DNA from: Ideonella benzenivorans
GTDB lineage: Bacteria; Pseudomonadota; Gammaproteobacteria; Burkholderiales; Burkholderiaceae_C
NCBI RefSeq assembly: GCF_020387415.1
Contig: NZ_JAGWCB010000012.1
Location: forward strand, 186,001 to 250,000
DNA: 64,000 nt
Reading direction: 5' to 3'
Part shown: piece by piece, positions 19,941-29,636 of the stretch
Layout of the letters: the number at the start of each line of letters is the position of its first letter
How positions within the stretch are numbered: the stretch's first letter is position 1
The notes under the pieces: generated by a model
What the model was told of the DNA's origin: nothing
Seen by the model: only the letters and a program-made list of their open reading frames with translations
The model's database searches: none
Made by a program: the position numbers and the translations under genes

Positions 19941-20183
19941 TCAGTTGGCTTCGCCCGATTCGGCGGCGTGGAAGTTCACCGCACGGCCGGGCACGACCGT
20001 GGAGATGGCGTGCTTGTAGACCATTTGAGTGACCGTGTTGCGGAGCAAGACGACGTACTGGTCGAAGGACTCAATGTGGCCTTGGAGCTTGATGCCATTG
20101 ACCAGATAGATGGAAACCGGAACGTGCTCCTTGCGCAGCAGGTTCAGGAAGGGGTCTTGTAGAAGTTGCCCTTTGTTGCTCAC
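19941..20183 (-). CDS. hfq: RNA chaperone Hfq
   Basis: Hexameric Sm-like protein that pairs small RNAs with mRNAs. 80 residues, a short beta-proteobacterial form with little C-terminal tail. Sm1 contains [20 protein letters not shown] and Sm2 the diagnostic [10 protein letters not shown]. The start codon is GTG at 20183, preceded by GGAG with 6-base spacing. It is 93 bp downstream of der, so it may have its own promoter, and 40 bp upstream of hflX. Confidence 0.97.
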   Translation of the reverse strand: MSNKGQLLQDPFLNLLRKEHVPVSIYLVNGIKLQGHIESFDQYVVLLRNTVTQMVYKHAISTVVPGRAVNFHAAESGEAN

Positions 20184-20276
20184 GATATGCTCCGTGTTGA
20201 AGAGAAAACAATGCTGTGCACCTTAACACAGCCTGCCCTGCCCCCACAGTCGAAAGGTTTGTGGGAGCGATTCCTG

Positions 20277-21617
20277 TCAGTGTTCGGAATCGGTGAAAGG
20301 GTTCCGTGAAAGCTTCATTTCAATGCGCAGCGGGGTGCCCACCAGCTTGAAGTGTTCACGGAAACGCCCTTCCAGGTAGCGCTTGTATGCATCGGTCACG
20401 TGTTCCAGCGAATTGCCGTGGATCACGATGATCGGCGGGTTCATGCCACCCTGGTGGGCATAGCGCAGCTTGGGCCGGAAGGTGCCGCTGCGCTTGGGCT
20501 GCTGATGCTGCACCGCCTCAAGCAGCAGACGGGTCAGCACCGGCGTGGGCATCTTGCAGGTGGCCGAGGCATGGGCGTCGGTGATCGCCTTCCACAGCGG
20601 CCCCAGGCCTTGGCGCTTCAAGGCCGAAATGTTGACGATCGGCGCGAAGCGCAGGAACGCCAGCCGCTGCTCGATCGAGCGCTCCAGCATCTGACGCTGG
20701 TAGCTGTCGATCGCATCCCACTTGTTGATTGCGATGACCACCGCTCGCCCGGAATCCAGAACGTAGCCCGCGATGTGGGCGTCCTGTTCGCTCACCCCCT
20801 GGGTGGCATCGATCATCAACACCACCACGTTGGCATCGGCAATCGCCTGCAGGGTCTTCACGACCGAGAACTTCTCGATCGCCTCGAACACCTTGCCCTT
20901 GCGCCGCAAACCGGCAGTGTCGATCAGCTCGAACTTCTGCCCCTGGCGCTCCAGCGGCACCTTGATGGCGTCCCGCGTGGTGCCTGGCATGTCGAAGGCA
21001 ATCAGCCGGTCCTCCCCCAGCCAGGCGTTGATCAACGTGGACTTGCCAACGTTGGGTCGACCGGCCACGGCCAGGCGGATGGGCTTGTCGACACCGTCCT
21101 CTTCGTCCGCCGTCTCCTCTTCCTCGGGGAACTCCTCCAGCGCCGCTTCCAACAGGCTGCGGATCCCCTGGCCGTGCGCAGCCGAGACCGGGTGCGGCTC
21201 GCCCATGCCCAGCTCATGGAACTCGGCCAGATGGGGGGAATCCGTCATCCCTTCGGCCTTGTTCACGGCCAGCAGCACGCGCTTGTTGCACTGCCGCAGA
21301 TAACGGGCGATGTCCTGATCCTGACCGGACAGGCCGGTGCGGACATCGGTCACGAGGATCACGACATCGGCTTCGGCCACGGCTTGCCGCGTCTGGCGGG
21401 CCATCTCCTTGACGATGCCCGTCGAGCTGTCAGGTTCGAAACCACCGGTGTCGATGACGATGAACTCGCGTGTGCCCAGGCGACCGTCGCCGTAGTGGCG
21501 GTCGCGGGTCAGACCGGCGAAGTCGGCGACGATCGCGTCGCGGCTCCGGGTCATCCGGTTGAACAGTGTCGACTTGCCCACGTTGGGGCGTCCGACCAGG
21601 GCAATGACGGGTTTCAA
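20277..21617 (-). CDS. der: Ribosome biogenesis GTPase Der (EngA)
   Basis: Double-GTPase required for 50S subunit assembly. 446 residues with two G domains in tandem, each with GRPNVGKST (about residues 8-16 and 185-193), an acidic linker between them ([15 protein letters not shown]), and a KH-like C-terminal domain (about 360-446). It follows bamB by 24 bp, a pairing conserved across proteobacteria. Confidence 0.97.
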   Translation of the reverse strand: MKPVIALVGRPNVGKSTLFNRMTRSRDAIVADFAGLTRDRHYGDGRLGTREFIVIDTGGFEPDSSTGIVKEMARQTRQAVAEADVVILVTDVRTGLSGQDQDIARYLRQCNKRVLLAVNKAEGMTDSPHLAEFHELGMGEPHPVSAAHGQGIRSLLEAALEEFPEEEETADEEDGVDKPIRLAVAGRPNVGKSTLINAWLGEDRLIAFDMPGTTRDAIKVPLERQGQKFELIDTAGLRRKGKVFEAIEKFSVVKTLQAIADANVVVLMIDATQGVSEQDAHIAGYVLDSGRAVVIAINKWDAIDSYQRQMLERSIEQRLAFLRFAPIVNISALKRQGLGPLWKAITDAHASATCKMPTPVLTRLLLEAVQHQQPKRSGTFRPKLRYAHQGGMNPPIIVIHGNSLEHVTDAYKRYLEGRFREHFKLVGTPLRIEMKLSRNPFTDSEH

Positions 21618-21641
21618 AACAGGCCTGAAAAAACGAAAGGG

Positions 21642-22772
21642 TTACTCGGGACGGAAGGCAAACAGCCCGCCGTCGTGGGTGGCCACCAGCACGGTGGTCC
21701 CGGACAGCACCGGCGTCCCCACGATGGCCGAGCCATCGGTGGGCAGGCGCAGCAGGATGTCACCGTTGCTGCGGGACAGAAAATGGATCTGGCCTTCCAG
21801 GTCACCGAAGACGACCGCGGTGCCCACCACCAGCGGCGCCGTCAGACGACGGTTGAGCAAGCGCTCGTTGGACCACAGGCTGACACCGTCGGCGCGACGC
21901 CGGGCGGTCACGCGGTCGGCCGCATCGGTGGCATAGACCTTGTCCTCGTCGGCCGCGACGCCGGCGGTCCCGGTCGTGCTGGTGTTCCAGGTGGTGGTGG
22001 CCGAGGCCGCGTCCACGCAGCCGACCGCCGTCTGGTAAGCCCGCACGCAGAACACGCTGCCCACCCGGGCCGAGGGTCCGATCAGGTCGGACAGTCGCTC
22101 GATCTCATTGGTGCCGCGCGGCAAGGCCACCGTGGCCTCCCAGCGCACCGCCCCCTTGAGCGGATCCAGCCCCATCAAGCGGTTGCCCTGCCCCACCAGC
22201 AAGGTGTCCTTGTAGGCGGTCAGCACGGAAGCCTGGGCCAGCGTCAGCGCATCGCCGGGGCGCCGCATCACCCACAGCAAGCGTCCGTCCTGAGCGTCGA
22301 AGGCTTGCACCGAACGGTCCACCCCCACCACGAACACCCGCTCCCCCGCCACCAGGGGCGCCGTGACGACCCGCACGCCCAGCTTGGCACGCCAGCGTTC
22401 GGTGCCCTGTTCCAGCGTCACCAACTCGTTGCGCCGGGTCACGACCGAGGTCCAACGGCCATCACTGCCCACACCGGCGCTCAGGTCATCGCCGACGCGA
22501 GTGTGCCAGACCTCGTGACCGTTGGCCGCATCCAGCGCCAGCACCGTGCCACCGCCATCGGCCGCAAAGAAGCGGTCCTTGGTCGCCACCAACGCCAGCG
22601 GAAACCCGACCTTGTCCGACAGCCGGGCCTGCCAGACCTGCCGGCCAGCAATCTGGGGCTTGATGACCTGCAGCGGCGCCGGCGGCAGCGTGTCCTTGGA
22701 AGCGCACCCGGCCAGCAGAGCCAACGCGGCCCCCAGCCAGAAGCCGCTCCGAATCCAGCAAGCGGCGTTCAT
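21642..22772 (-). CDS. bamB: Outer membrane assembly lipoprotein BamB
   Basis: Lipoprotein of the BAM complex that assists folding of outer-membrane beta-barrels. 376 residues. A signal peptide ends in the lipobox LLAGC, giving a lipidated Cys at about residue 23. The mature part is an eight-bladed PQQ-like beta-propeller with repeated A-x-D-x-x-(G)-x-x-x-W blade motifs (LALDAANGHEVW, QAFDAQDGRLLW, MGLDPLKGAVRW). Its ATG overlaps the stop of the upstream gene by 4 bp (ATGA). bamD is at 33681-34484. Confidence 0.95.
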   Translation of the reverse strand: MNAACWIRSGFWLGAALALLAGCASKDTLPPAPLQVIKPQIAGRQVWQARLSDKVGFPLALVATKDRFFAADGGGTVLALDAANGHEVWHTRVGDDLSAGVGSDGRWTSVVTRRNELVTLEQGTERWRAKLGVRVVTAPLVAGERVFVVGVDRSVQAFDAQDGRLLWVMRRPGDALTLAQASVLTAYKDTLLVGQGNRLMGLDPLKGAVRWEATVALPRGTNEIERLSDLIGPSARVGSVFCVRAYQTAVGCVDAASATTTWNTSTTGTAGVAADEDKVYATDAADRVTARRRADGVSLWSNERLLNRRLTAPLVVGTAVVFGDLEGQIHFLSRSNGDILLRLPTDGSAIVGTPVLSGTTVLVATHDGGLFAFRPE

Positions 22773-23431
22773 TGTGCAGCTCCCGAGGCGGCCGGCTGGA
22801 CACCAGCGGCAGTCAACTTGGCTTCGACCACACGGCGATAGTCCAGCTTGTCGCTCAGCGCATCCCAGGATTTCTTCCAGGCCGCCACGGCTTCGTCCTT
22901 CTTGCCCTGCGCGGCGAGCACATCACCCCGGCGATCGGCCACCAGCCCGTCGAAAGCCCCGGGCTTGACGGCATCGAGCTGCTTGAGCGCGCCGTCGGCA
23001 TCCTTCTTGTCCAGCAGCAGGCCAGCCAACCGCAGGTGGGCCAGCGCGCGGTAGTCCTCGTCGCCGGCCTCGTCGGCCACCCAGGTCAGGGCCGCGATGG
23101 CTGCCTCCGCCTGTCCCTTGTCCGCCTCCACCTTGGCCGCCAGCAGACCGGCCTGCTGCGCATAGGTGGTGCGGCCGAAGCGGTCCTTCAGGTCCTTGAA
23201 CACCCGACCGGCCTTGTCCGCGTCGCCGGCCTGAACAGCCTGATCCAGTTCATCGAACATCACCGCGGCCTTGCCCGCCTGATCCCGCTGCCACCAGTTC
23301 CAGCCGCTCCAGCCGGCAAAGGCCACCAGCACCAGCGTCACGGTCCAGGTGATCAGATTGCCGTATTGGCCCCAGAACGCCTTGACCGCGTCAATCTGTT
23401 CCTGTTCCTGAAGATCGAGATTCGTTGCCAT
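22769..23431 (-). CDS. YfgM-family TPR membrane protein
   Basis: 220-residue single-pass inner-membrane protein with a periplasmic tetratricopeptide-like domain. The cytoplasmic N-terminus (MATNLDLQEQEQIDAVKAFW) precedes a transmembrane helix at about 28-47, then helical repeats rich in Ala, Asp and Lys. In E. coli YfgM associates with PpiD at the Sec translocon; the conserved place between hisS and bamB supports the same family. It is translationally coupled to bamB. Confidence 0.9.
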   Translation of the reverse strand: MATNLDLQEQEQIDAVKAFWGQYGNLITWTVTLVLVAFAGWSGWNWWQRDQAGKAAVMFDELDQAVQAGDADKAGRVFKDLKDRFGRTTYAQQAGLLAAKVEADKGQAEAAIAALTWVADEAGDEDYRALAHLRLAGLLLDKKDADGALKQLDAVKPGAFDGLVADRRGDVLAAQGKKDEAVAAWKKSWDALSDKLDYRRVVEAKLTAAGVQPAASGAAQ

Positions 23432-23500
23432 GAAAACAGAGGCCCGCAGAACGCGGGCAAGAGGTGAAGTTGCGCCCCGCCGGAAGGCGGAGCGCGCTGA

Positions 23501-24799
23501 TTATGCTTCGGCGCCAGCCTGACGCAGGTCAGGCCCCCAGGCAGACAGGTCCGCAAGCGGACGCAACACCTGTTCTGCACCGGCATCGCGCAGCGGCTTG
23601 ACGGCCACCATGCCCTGCGCCAGTTCGTCGGCCCCGAACACCAGGGCATGACGGGCGCCGCTGGCATCGGCCTTCTTGAACTGCGACTTGAAGCTGCCCT
23701 GGCCTTCCTTGCCACCAGCATGCATCTGCACCCTCACGCCCAGCGCCCGCAAGGCTTCCAGCGCGGCAATGACCTGCGGCGCCGCGACCGCATCCGGCAC
23801 CACGGCATAGACATCCGGCACCACCGGCGGCACGGCCACACCGCCATCCTCCAGCAACGCCAGCACCCGCTCGATGCCCATGCCCCAGCCCACGGCCGGC
23901 GCCGACTTGCCACCGATCTGTTCGATCAGCCCGTCGTAACGCCCCCCGGCGCAGACCGTTCCCTGTGCGCCCAGCCGGTCGGTCACCCACTCGAACACGG
24001 TCAGGTTGTAGTAGTCCATGCCGCGCACCAAGCGCGGATTGATCGTGTAGGGCTGGCCCACGGCGTCCAGGGCGGCCTTCACGCCCTCAAGGTGGGCCAA
24101 CGAGGCCTCACCCAGATGCGCGAGCAGCTTGGGCGCGCCCTCCACCAAAGCCTGCATCGCCGGGTTCTTGGTGTCCAGGATGCGCAGCGGATTGCTGTAG
24201 AGGCGGCGCTTGGCGTCCTCGTCCAACTGGTCCGCATGGGCCTCGAAGTAGGCGATCAGCGCGGCCCGGTGGGCCTGCCGTTCGGCCGGCTGCCCCAGGC
24301 TGTTGATCTCCAGGCGCACATCGGTCAGCCCCAGCTCACGCCACAGCGTGCGGGCCATCAGAATGACCTCGGCATCGATGTCCGGCCCGGGGAAGCCCAG
24401 CGCCTCCACACCCACTTGGTGGAACTGGCGGTAGCGGCCCTTCTGCGGCCGTTCGTGGCGGAACATCGCCCCGATGTAGAAGAGACGCTTGGCGCCGTCG
24501 TACAGAAAGGAATGCTCGTTGACCGCGCGCACCACGCCGGCCGTGCCTTCGGGCCGCAGCGTCAGCTGGTCGCCATTGAGCTTGTCCTCGAAGGAGTACA
24601 TCTCCTTCTCGACGATGTCGGTGACCTCGCCCAGCCCGCGCACGAACAGCGGCGTCGGCTCCACCAGCGGCGTGCGGATGTTCTGATAAGCGTAGCCCTG
24701 CATCACACGACGCACAGTCGCCTCGAACCATTCCCAGCGCGCCGATTCCGGCGGCAGGATGTCGTTCATGCCTTTGACGGCCTTGAGTGATTCGCTCAT
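23501..24799 (-). CDS. hisS: Histidyl-tRNA synthetase
   Basis: Class II aminoacyl-tRNA synthetase. 432 residues. The N-terminal [14 protein letters not shown] is typical; motif 2 contains [12 protein letters not shown] (about 83-94), the histidine-specific signature [15 protein letters not shown] lies at about 256-270, motif 3 is [15 protein letters not shown], and an anticodon-binding domain completes the C-terminus. ATG 24799 gives the family-standard [10 protein letters not shown] start, although the upstream Shine-Dalgarno is weak. It lies between ispG and yfgM. Confidence 0.97.
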   Translation of the reverse strand: MSESLKAVKGMNDILPPESARWEWFEATVRRVMQGYAYQNIRTPLVEPTPLFVRGLGEVTDIVEKEMYSFEDKLNGDQLTLRPEGTAGVVRAVNEHSFLYDGAKRLFYIGAMFRHERPQKGRYRQFHQVGVEALGFPGPDIDAEVILMARTLWRELGLTDVRLEINSLGQPAERQAHRAALIAYFEAHADQLDEDAKRRLYSNPLRILDTKNPAMQALVEGAPKLLAHLGEASLAHLEGVKAALDAVGQPYTINPRLVRGMDYYNLTVFEWVTDRLGAQGTVCAGGRYDGLIEQIGGKSAPAVGWGMGIERVLALLEDGGVAVPPVVPDVYAVVPDAVAAPQVIAALEALRALGVRVQMHAGGKEGQGSFKSQFKKADASGARHALVFGADELAQGMVAVKPLRDAGAEQVLRPLADLSAWGPDLRQAGAEA

Positions 24800-24910
24800 G
24801 AAGATTCGCAAGAGAGCGGCTGCGGCCCAGAGACCGCAACCAGACAACAAATGGGGATCACGCCCGCCCCTGCACGGGAGCGGACGCAGGCTGGCAGCGC
24901 GGTGACGACG

Positions 24911-26212
24911 TCAATGGGCGTCGGTGACGCTGCCGAAGCGACGTTCGATGTATTGCTCGACCACCGCCTGGAACTCGGTGGCGATGCCTTCCCCGCGCAG
25001 CGTCATGGCCTTCTCGCCATCAATGAAGACCGGGGCGGAGGGTGCCTCGCCGGTGCCCGGCAGGCTGATGCCGATGTCGGCGTGCTTGCTCTCGCCGGGG
25101 CCGTTGACGATGCAGCCCATCACGGCCACCTTCATCTGCTCGACCCCGGGGTACCTGGCACGCCAGACCGGCATCTGGGCCCGCAGGAAATCGTCGATCT
25201 GCTTGGCCAGCTCCTGGAACACGGTGCTGGTGGTGCGGCCGCAGCCGGGACAGGCGGTCACGCTGGGGTTGAAACTGCGCAGGCCCAGGGCCTGCAGGAT
25301 CTCCATCGCCACTACGACTTCCTGGGTACGTGCCTCGCCGGGTTGCGGCGTCAGCGACACGCGGATCGTGTCACCAATGCCTTCCTGCAGCAGCACCGAC
25401 AGCGCCGCGGCCGAGGCCACCGTGCCCTTGGTGCCCATGCCGGCCTCGGTCAGGCCCAGGTGCAGCGGATAGTCGCAGCGCTTCGCCAGCGCACGGTAGA
25501 CCGCGATCAGGTCCTGCACGCCGCTGACCTTGCAGCTGATGATGATCTGGTTCGGGTCCAGGCCCACGTCCTGCGCCTGCGCAGCGGACTGCAGGGCCGA
25601 CTGCACCAGGGCCTCGTACATGACCTGCCGAGCCTCCCAGGGCTTTGCCCGGCGGCTGTTGGTGTCCATCAGAGCGGCCAGCACCTCCTGATCCAGGCTG
25701 CCCCAGTTGACACCGATGCGCACCGGCTTGTTGTGGCGACAGGCCACCTCGACCATCTGGGCGAACTGCCGGTCGCCCTTGTCCCCCTTGCCCACGTTGC
25801 CGGGGTTGATGCGGTACTTGGACAAGGCTTCGGCACAAGCCGGGTAATCGGTCAGCAGGCGATGGCCGTTGTAATGGAAGTCCCCCACCAGCGGCACATC
25901 CACGCCCATGCGGTCCAGTTGCGCGCGGATCTCCGGTACCGCGGCAGCGGCCTCGGGCGTGTTGACCGTCAGGCGCACCAGCTCGGAACCTGCCCGCGCC
26001 AGCTCCTTGACCTGCACGGCCGTGCCGATCACATCCACCGTGTCGGTGTTGGTCATCGACTGCACCCGCACGGGTGCATCCCCCCCGACGGTCACCACGC
26101 GGTCCCCCCAAACCACCCGGGCCTGCCGTGAACGACGCGCCGCCGGTGCGGCCACCTCGATCGGGCGCTCGTCGGCGCCGTCCAGGTTCAGGGGACTGTC
26201 TTGTTCGGTCAT
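24911..26212 (-). CDS. ispG: 4-hydroxy-3-methylbut-2-enyl diphosphate synthase (GcpE)
   Basis: Fe-S enzyme of the MEP pathway that reduces MEcPP to HMBPP. 433 residues, somewhat longer than the E. coli protein (372), with an N-terminal extension of about 30 residues. The TIM-barrel begins with [15 protein letters not shown]. The three 4Fe-4S cysteine ligands are in [10 protein letters not shown] and [18 protein letters not shown]. It is 7 bp downstream of rodZ. Together with dxr and uppS it makes two MEP steps and the lipid-carrier step visible in this window. Confidence 0.96.
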   Translation of the reverse strand: MTEQDSPLNLDGADERPIEVAAPAARRSRQARVVWGDRVVTVGGDAPVRVQSMTNTDTVDVIGTAVQVKELARAGSELVRLTVNTPEAAAAVPEIRAQLDRMGVDVPLVGDFHYNGHRLLTDYPACAEALSKYRINPGNVGKGDKGDRQFAQMVEVACRHNKPVRIGVNWGSLDQEVLAALMDTNSRRAKPWEARQVMYEALVQSALQSAAQAQDVGLDPNQIIISCKVSGVQDLIAVYRALAKRCDYPLHLGLTEAGMGTKGTVASAAALSVLLQEGIGDTIRVSLTPQPGEARTQEVVVAMEILQALGLRSFNPSVTACPGCGRTTSTVFQELAKQIDDFLRAQMPVWRARYPGVEQMKVAVMGCIVNGPGESKHADIGISLPGTGEAPSAPVFIDGEKAMTLRGEGIATEFQAVVEQYIERRFGSVTDAH

Positions 26213-26219
26213 CTCGTCA

Positions 26220-27161
26220 TCACTTGAGTTCGAGGCGTGCGACGTTGTCGCGCGCCAGCGGCTTCAGGTCCACCGGTCGGCCCTGAAACACCACTTCGGT
26301 GCCGGCCACGTTGCCGACCTTCAGCCGCATGGGCAGCACGCCTTCGATGTTGATCATTTCCCCCTGGTGCAGGATGCGCCCCACCAGGGACTGGCCGGTC
26401 GCGTCGATCAGTTCGACCCAGCTGGGCGCCGCGGCCCGCAGCTGCACCATGCCATGCCCCGTCGGGGCAACGGGCGGCGCCGACGCGGCAGGCGCCACCA
26501 CGCCAGAGGCCCCCAGCGGCGCCCCCGCCACGGCCGCCTCATGGGCTTCCGAGGCGCTGAGTGCCGGCGCCGAAGCGGTTGCCGCCGAAGACGCCACGGT
26601 CTCCATCGCCGCAGCCGACTGCCCCACCACGGAGGACGCCGCGCTGGCCACGGATTCGACGGCCGAGGCCACCGACGAAGCCGGCAAGGCCGTCTCGACC
26701 GTGGTCGTCAGCGAACCCCACTGAAACACCCCAGACGGCAGCAGCCACAGGGCGGCGGCCGCCAGCACCAGGACCACGACGGCGATCAGCAGTCCACGCT
26801 TCGAGCCCCCGTTGTCCACCAATTCACGCTGCGGCTGATCGGCCCGGAAACGCGCGTTGATACCCTGTCCGATCGTGCCCAACGGATCCACCTCGGCACG
26901 CGGCAGACGGGCCAGAACCGGCGCGGGGTCGATCTTCAGCGCCCGACAAGCCGCTTTGGCCAGGGCCCGCAGAAAGGTCGCGCCCTGCAGCTCATCGTAG
27001 CGGTCCGCTTCCAACGCCTCCAGCTTGGCTGCAGGAACCTTCAACACGGCCGCCAGGGCCGCCACATGCATGCCCTGCGCCTCACGGGCCGCGCGCAACA
27101 GTTGCCCCGCGGACGGGGAGGCCGAAGCGCCCGACACCGGCCCTTCGTTGCTATCAGTCAT
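26220..27161 (-). CDS. rodZ: RodZ-like cytoskeletal protein (HTH, TM, DUF4115)
   Basis: Links MreB to the cell envelope and supports rod shape. 313 residues: N-terminal HTH_25 domain (about 17-85, [19 protein letters not shown]), a basic linker, one transmembrane helix (about 130-150, [17 protein letters not shown]), a long Ala/Ser/Val-rich periplasmic linker, and a C-terminal DUF4115 beta domain. ATG 27161 overlaps the last 8 bases of pilW, indicating coupling. The order pilW-rodZ-ispG is standard. Confidence 0.93.
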   Translation of the reverse strand: MTDSNEGPVSGASASPSAGQLLRAAREAQGMHVAALAAVLKVPAAKLEALEADRYDELQGATFLRALAKAACRALKIDPAPVLARLPRAEVDPLGTIGQGINARFRADQPQRELVDNGGSKRGLLIAVVVLVLAAAALWLLPSGVFQWGSLTTTVETALPASSVASAVESVASAASSVVGQSAAAMETVASSAATASAPALSASEAHEAAVAGAPLGASGVVAPAASAPPVAPTGHGMVQLRAAAPSWVELIDATGQSLVGRILHQGEMINIEGVLPMRLKVGNVAGTEVVFQGRPVDLKPLARDNVARLELK

Positions 27162-27954
27162 CGAATCGACCCTTTTCGTACAACAGGGTTTCCGGCGCTT
27201 CAGGGAAGCGGGCATGCAACTGCGAGCCCAGCACACGCACCTGCTCGGTCTGGCCCATCTTCTGCTCGATGCGCAAGGCCAGCCACAGGGTCTGCGCCGT
27301 CACCAGTTCATCAGACGCGTTGACGCGGCGGATGTAGAAACGGGCACGCTCATACTGTTGCTCACGGTAGAGCACCTCGGACAGATTCACCGCCACAGCC
27401 GGGTTGCTCGGATCCAGCTCGTAGGCCCGCTGCAGCGACTTCTCCGCCTCGGCCCAATGGGTGTTGCGGGCCTGGCACACGCCGCGGGCCAGCAGGCTGC
27501 GCTGCTGATCCCGGTAGTCCGGCTCCGCCGCCAGTCGTGCGAACTGGGTGTCCGCTTCGTCGTAACGGCGGCGCTGGCACAGGAACCAGGCGTAGTTGTG
27601 GACGGCGCTGTAGTCCCGCGGGTTGATCTGCAACCCTTGGCGGAAGCTGTCCTCGGCCAGTTCTGGCTGCTCCATGCTGGCGTAGATCAGACCGCGCAGG
27701 TTGTAGGCGGCGCTCGAATCCGGCTTCGCGGCCAGCGCCTTCTTGACGTCGTCCAGGGCGGCCTCGTTGTTGCCCCGGCTGAAATAGGCCGCGGCCAGTT
27801 CCATGTGCAGATCGGCCGACCGATCGGTCTTGGTCAGGTCTGAATCCGTCACCAGATCCTTGCGGGGCGCCTGCGCCGCGCATCCCGTCAACCACAACAT
27901 GGCCACGGCCAAGGCACCCAGCCCAGCCTTGCGGCAGCAACCCATCCAGTTCAT
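27154..27954 (-). CDS. pilW: Type IV pilus biogenesis lipoprotein PilW/PilF
   Basis: Outer-membrane pilotin-type TPR lipoprotein needed for assembly or stability of the PilQ secretin. 266 residues. The signal peptide ends in LTGC (lipidated Cys at about 25), then about six TPR units (for example AAYFSRGNNEAALDDVKKAL, SYNLRG-like AAYNLRGLIYASMEQPELAE, YAWFLCQRRRYDEADTQFA). It is 3 bp after rlmN and overlaps rodZ by 8 bp. No other pilus gene is in the window. Confidence 0.92.
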   Translation of the reverse strand: MNWMGCCRKAGLGALAVAMLWLTGCAAQAPRKDLVTDSDLTKTDRSADLHMELAAAYFSRGNNEAALDDVKKALAAKPDSSAAYNLRGLIYASMEQPELAEDSFRQGLQINPRDYSAVHNYAWFLCQRRRYDEADTQFARLAAEPDYRDQQRSLLARGVCQARNTHWAEAEKSLQRAYELDPSNPAVAVNLSEVLYREQQYERARFYIRRVNASDELVTAQTLWLALRIEQKMGQTEQVRVLGSQLHARFPEAPETLLYEKGRFDD

Positions 27955-27957
27955 CGG

Positions 27958-29094
27958 CTACTTGACTCCCAACGGCACGATCGGAACAGGCAGGCGCTTC
28001 ATGCGCTCGCCCACACGGGTCCGGTCCTGGACCTCCCCCGCGAGTTGACCACAAGCTGCGTCGATGTCATCGCCCCGCGTCTTGCGGATGGTGGTGATCA
28101 GGCCCGCGTCCTGCAGGATCTTGGCAAAACGCTGCACGCGTTCACGGGGGGAACGGTGCAGTCCCGACGCCGGAAAGGGATTGAAGGGAATCAGATTGAG
28201 CTTGCAGGGCACGTGGTGTTCCCCGCGCCCATGCACCAGCGCCAGCAAGGCGCGCGCATGCTCTTCGGTGTCATTGACACCTTCCAGCATGCAGTATTCA
28301 AAAGTGATGAAGTCCCGAGGCGCCGCCTGCAGGTAGCGCTTGCAGGCGGCCATCAGCTCCGCCAGCGGGTACTTGCGGTTGAGCGGCACCAGTTCATCGC
28401 GCAGCGCATCGGTGGGCGCGTGCAGCGACACGGCCAGGGCCACCGGGCAGTCCTCGCGCAGGCGGTCCATCATCGGCACCACGCCGGAGGTGGAGACCGT
28501 GACGCGGCGGCGCGACAGGCCGTAGCCGTGGTCGTCCAGCATCACCCGCAACGCGGGGAACAAGGCGCTGTAGTTCTGCAGCGGCTCGCCCATGCCCATC
28601 ATCACCACGTTGGTGATGGCCCGCTCGCCGGCCGGCAGCTGCAGCCGTTCGCGCAAGCGGTGTTCGGCAAACCACAGCTGTGCCAGGATCTCCCCCGTCG
28701 TCAGGTTGCGACTGAAGCCCTGGTGGCCGGTGGAACAGAAGCGGCAGCCCACGGCACATCCCGCCTGGGAGGACACGCACAGCGTGCCCCGGTCATCTTC
28801 GGGGATGAACACCGATTCCACGGCGTTGCCGGCCCCGACGTCGAACAGCCACTTGGTCGTGCCGTCGGCCGAGATCTGCTCGGTCAGCAGCGGCAATGCA
28901 CGGATCTCGGCCCGTCCGGCGAGCTTCTCGCGCAGGGACTTGGCCAGGTCCGTCATGGACGCGAAATCCTTCGCGCCCTTCTGGTGAATCCAGCGGAAGA
29001 GCTGGGTGGCGCGAAAACGCTTTTCGCCCAGCCCTTCGCAGTACGCACTCAGGCCATCCAGGTCATAGTCGAGCAGATTGACGACATCGTCCAT
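27958..29094 (-). CDS. rlmN: Dual-specificity RNA methyltransferase RlmN
   Basis: Radical-SAM enzyme that makes 2-methyladenosine at position 2503 of 23S rRNA and position 37 of some tRNAs. 378 residues. The radical-SAM cysteines C113, C117 and C120 are in CAVGCRFC; the methyl-carrier cysteine is in the C-terminal segment [22 protein letters not shown] (about 160-171) binds SAM. It starts 38 bp after ndk, in the canonical ndk-rlmN-pilW order. Confidence 0.97.
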   Translation of the reverse strand: MDDVVNLLDYDLDGLSAYCEGLGEKRFRATQLFRWIHQKGAKDFASMTDLAKSLREKLAGRAEIRALPLLTEQISADGTTKWLFDVGAGNAVESVFIPEDDRGTLCVSSQAGCAVGCRFCSTGHQGFSRNLTTGEILAQLWFAEHRLRERLQLPAGERAITNVVMMGMGEPLQNYSALFPALRVMLDDHGYGLSRRRVTVSTSGVVPMMDRLREDCPVALAVSLHAPTDALRDELVPLNRKYPLAELMAACKRYLQAAPRDFITFEYCMLEGVNDTEEHARALLALVHGRGEHHVPCKLNLIPFNPFPASGLHRSPRERVQRFAKILQDAGLITTIRKTRGDDIDAACGQLAGEVQDRTRVGERMKRLPVPIVPLGVK

Positions 29095-29132
29095 GGACAG
29101 CCTCCTGTGGCGTGCGTGAGCCCTCGCGCCGA

Positions 29133-29558
29133 TCAGCGCGAGTGGATGTTCATCGCCGGGAAGAAGAAGGCGATTTCGACTGCGGCGGTCTCGGCGGCGT
29201 CAGAGCCGTGCACGGCGTTGGCATCGATCGAGTCGGCGAAGTCGGCGCGGATGGTGCCCTTGTCGGCCTTCTTCGGGTCGGTGGCGCCCATCAGGTCGCG
29301 GTTCTTCAGAATGGCGCCTTCGCCTTCCAGCACTTGCACCATCACCGGGCCGGAGATCATGAAGCTCACCAGGTCCTTGAAGAAGGGGCGCGCCTTGTGC
29401 ACGGCGTAGAAGGCCTCGGCATCGGCCTGCGACAGCTGCATCATGCGGGCAGCGATCACCTTCAGACCAGCGCCTTCGAAGCGGCTGTAGATCTGGCCGA
29501 TGACGTTCTTGGCCACGGCGTCGGGCTTGATGATGGAGAGAGTGCGTTCGATGGCCAT
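29133..29558 (-). CDS. ndk: Nucleoside diphosphate kinase
   Basis: Balances nucleoside triphosphate pools by phosphate transfer through a phospho-histidine. 141 residues, exactly family length. The catalytic histidine is H117 in NAVHGSD; N-terminal [10 protein letters not shown] is typical. ATG 29558 has AGGAAAA upstream. It is the first gene of a co-directional run reaching to 13018. Confidence 0.97.
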   Translation of the reverse strand: MAIERTLSIIKPDAVAKNVIGQIYSRFEGAGLKVIAARMMQLSQADAEAFYAVHKARPFFKDLVSFMISGPVMVQVLEGEGAILKNRDLMGATDPKKADKGTIRADFADSIDANAVHGSDAAETAAVEIAFFFPAMNIHSR

Positions 29559-29604
29559 TGTGGTTTTCCTTGAAAGTTCGATGAGGGTTCGGACAAAGCG
29601 TGGA

Positions 29605-29610
29605 ATTTTA
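29605..29610 (-). promoter_or_regulatory. Candidate -10 element for the ndk gene run
   Basis: TAAAAT on the minus strand, 47 bp upstream of the ndk start, between rluB and ndk. No good -35 is seen at 16-18 bp, so this is only a candidate. Confidence 0.3.
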
Positions 29611-29636
29611 GCCTTGCCGGCTGACATTCCTGCGAA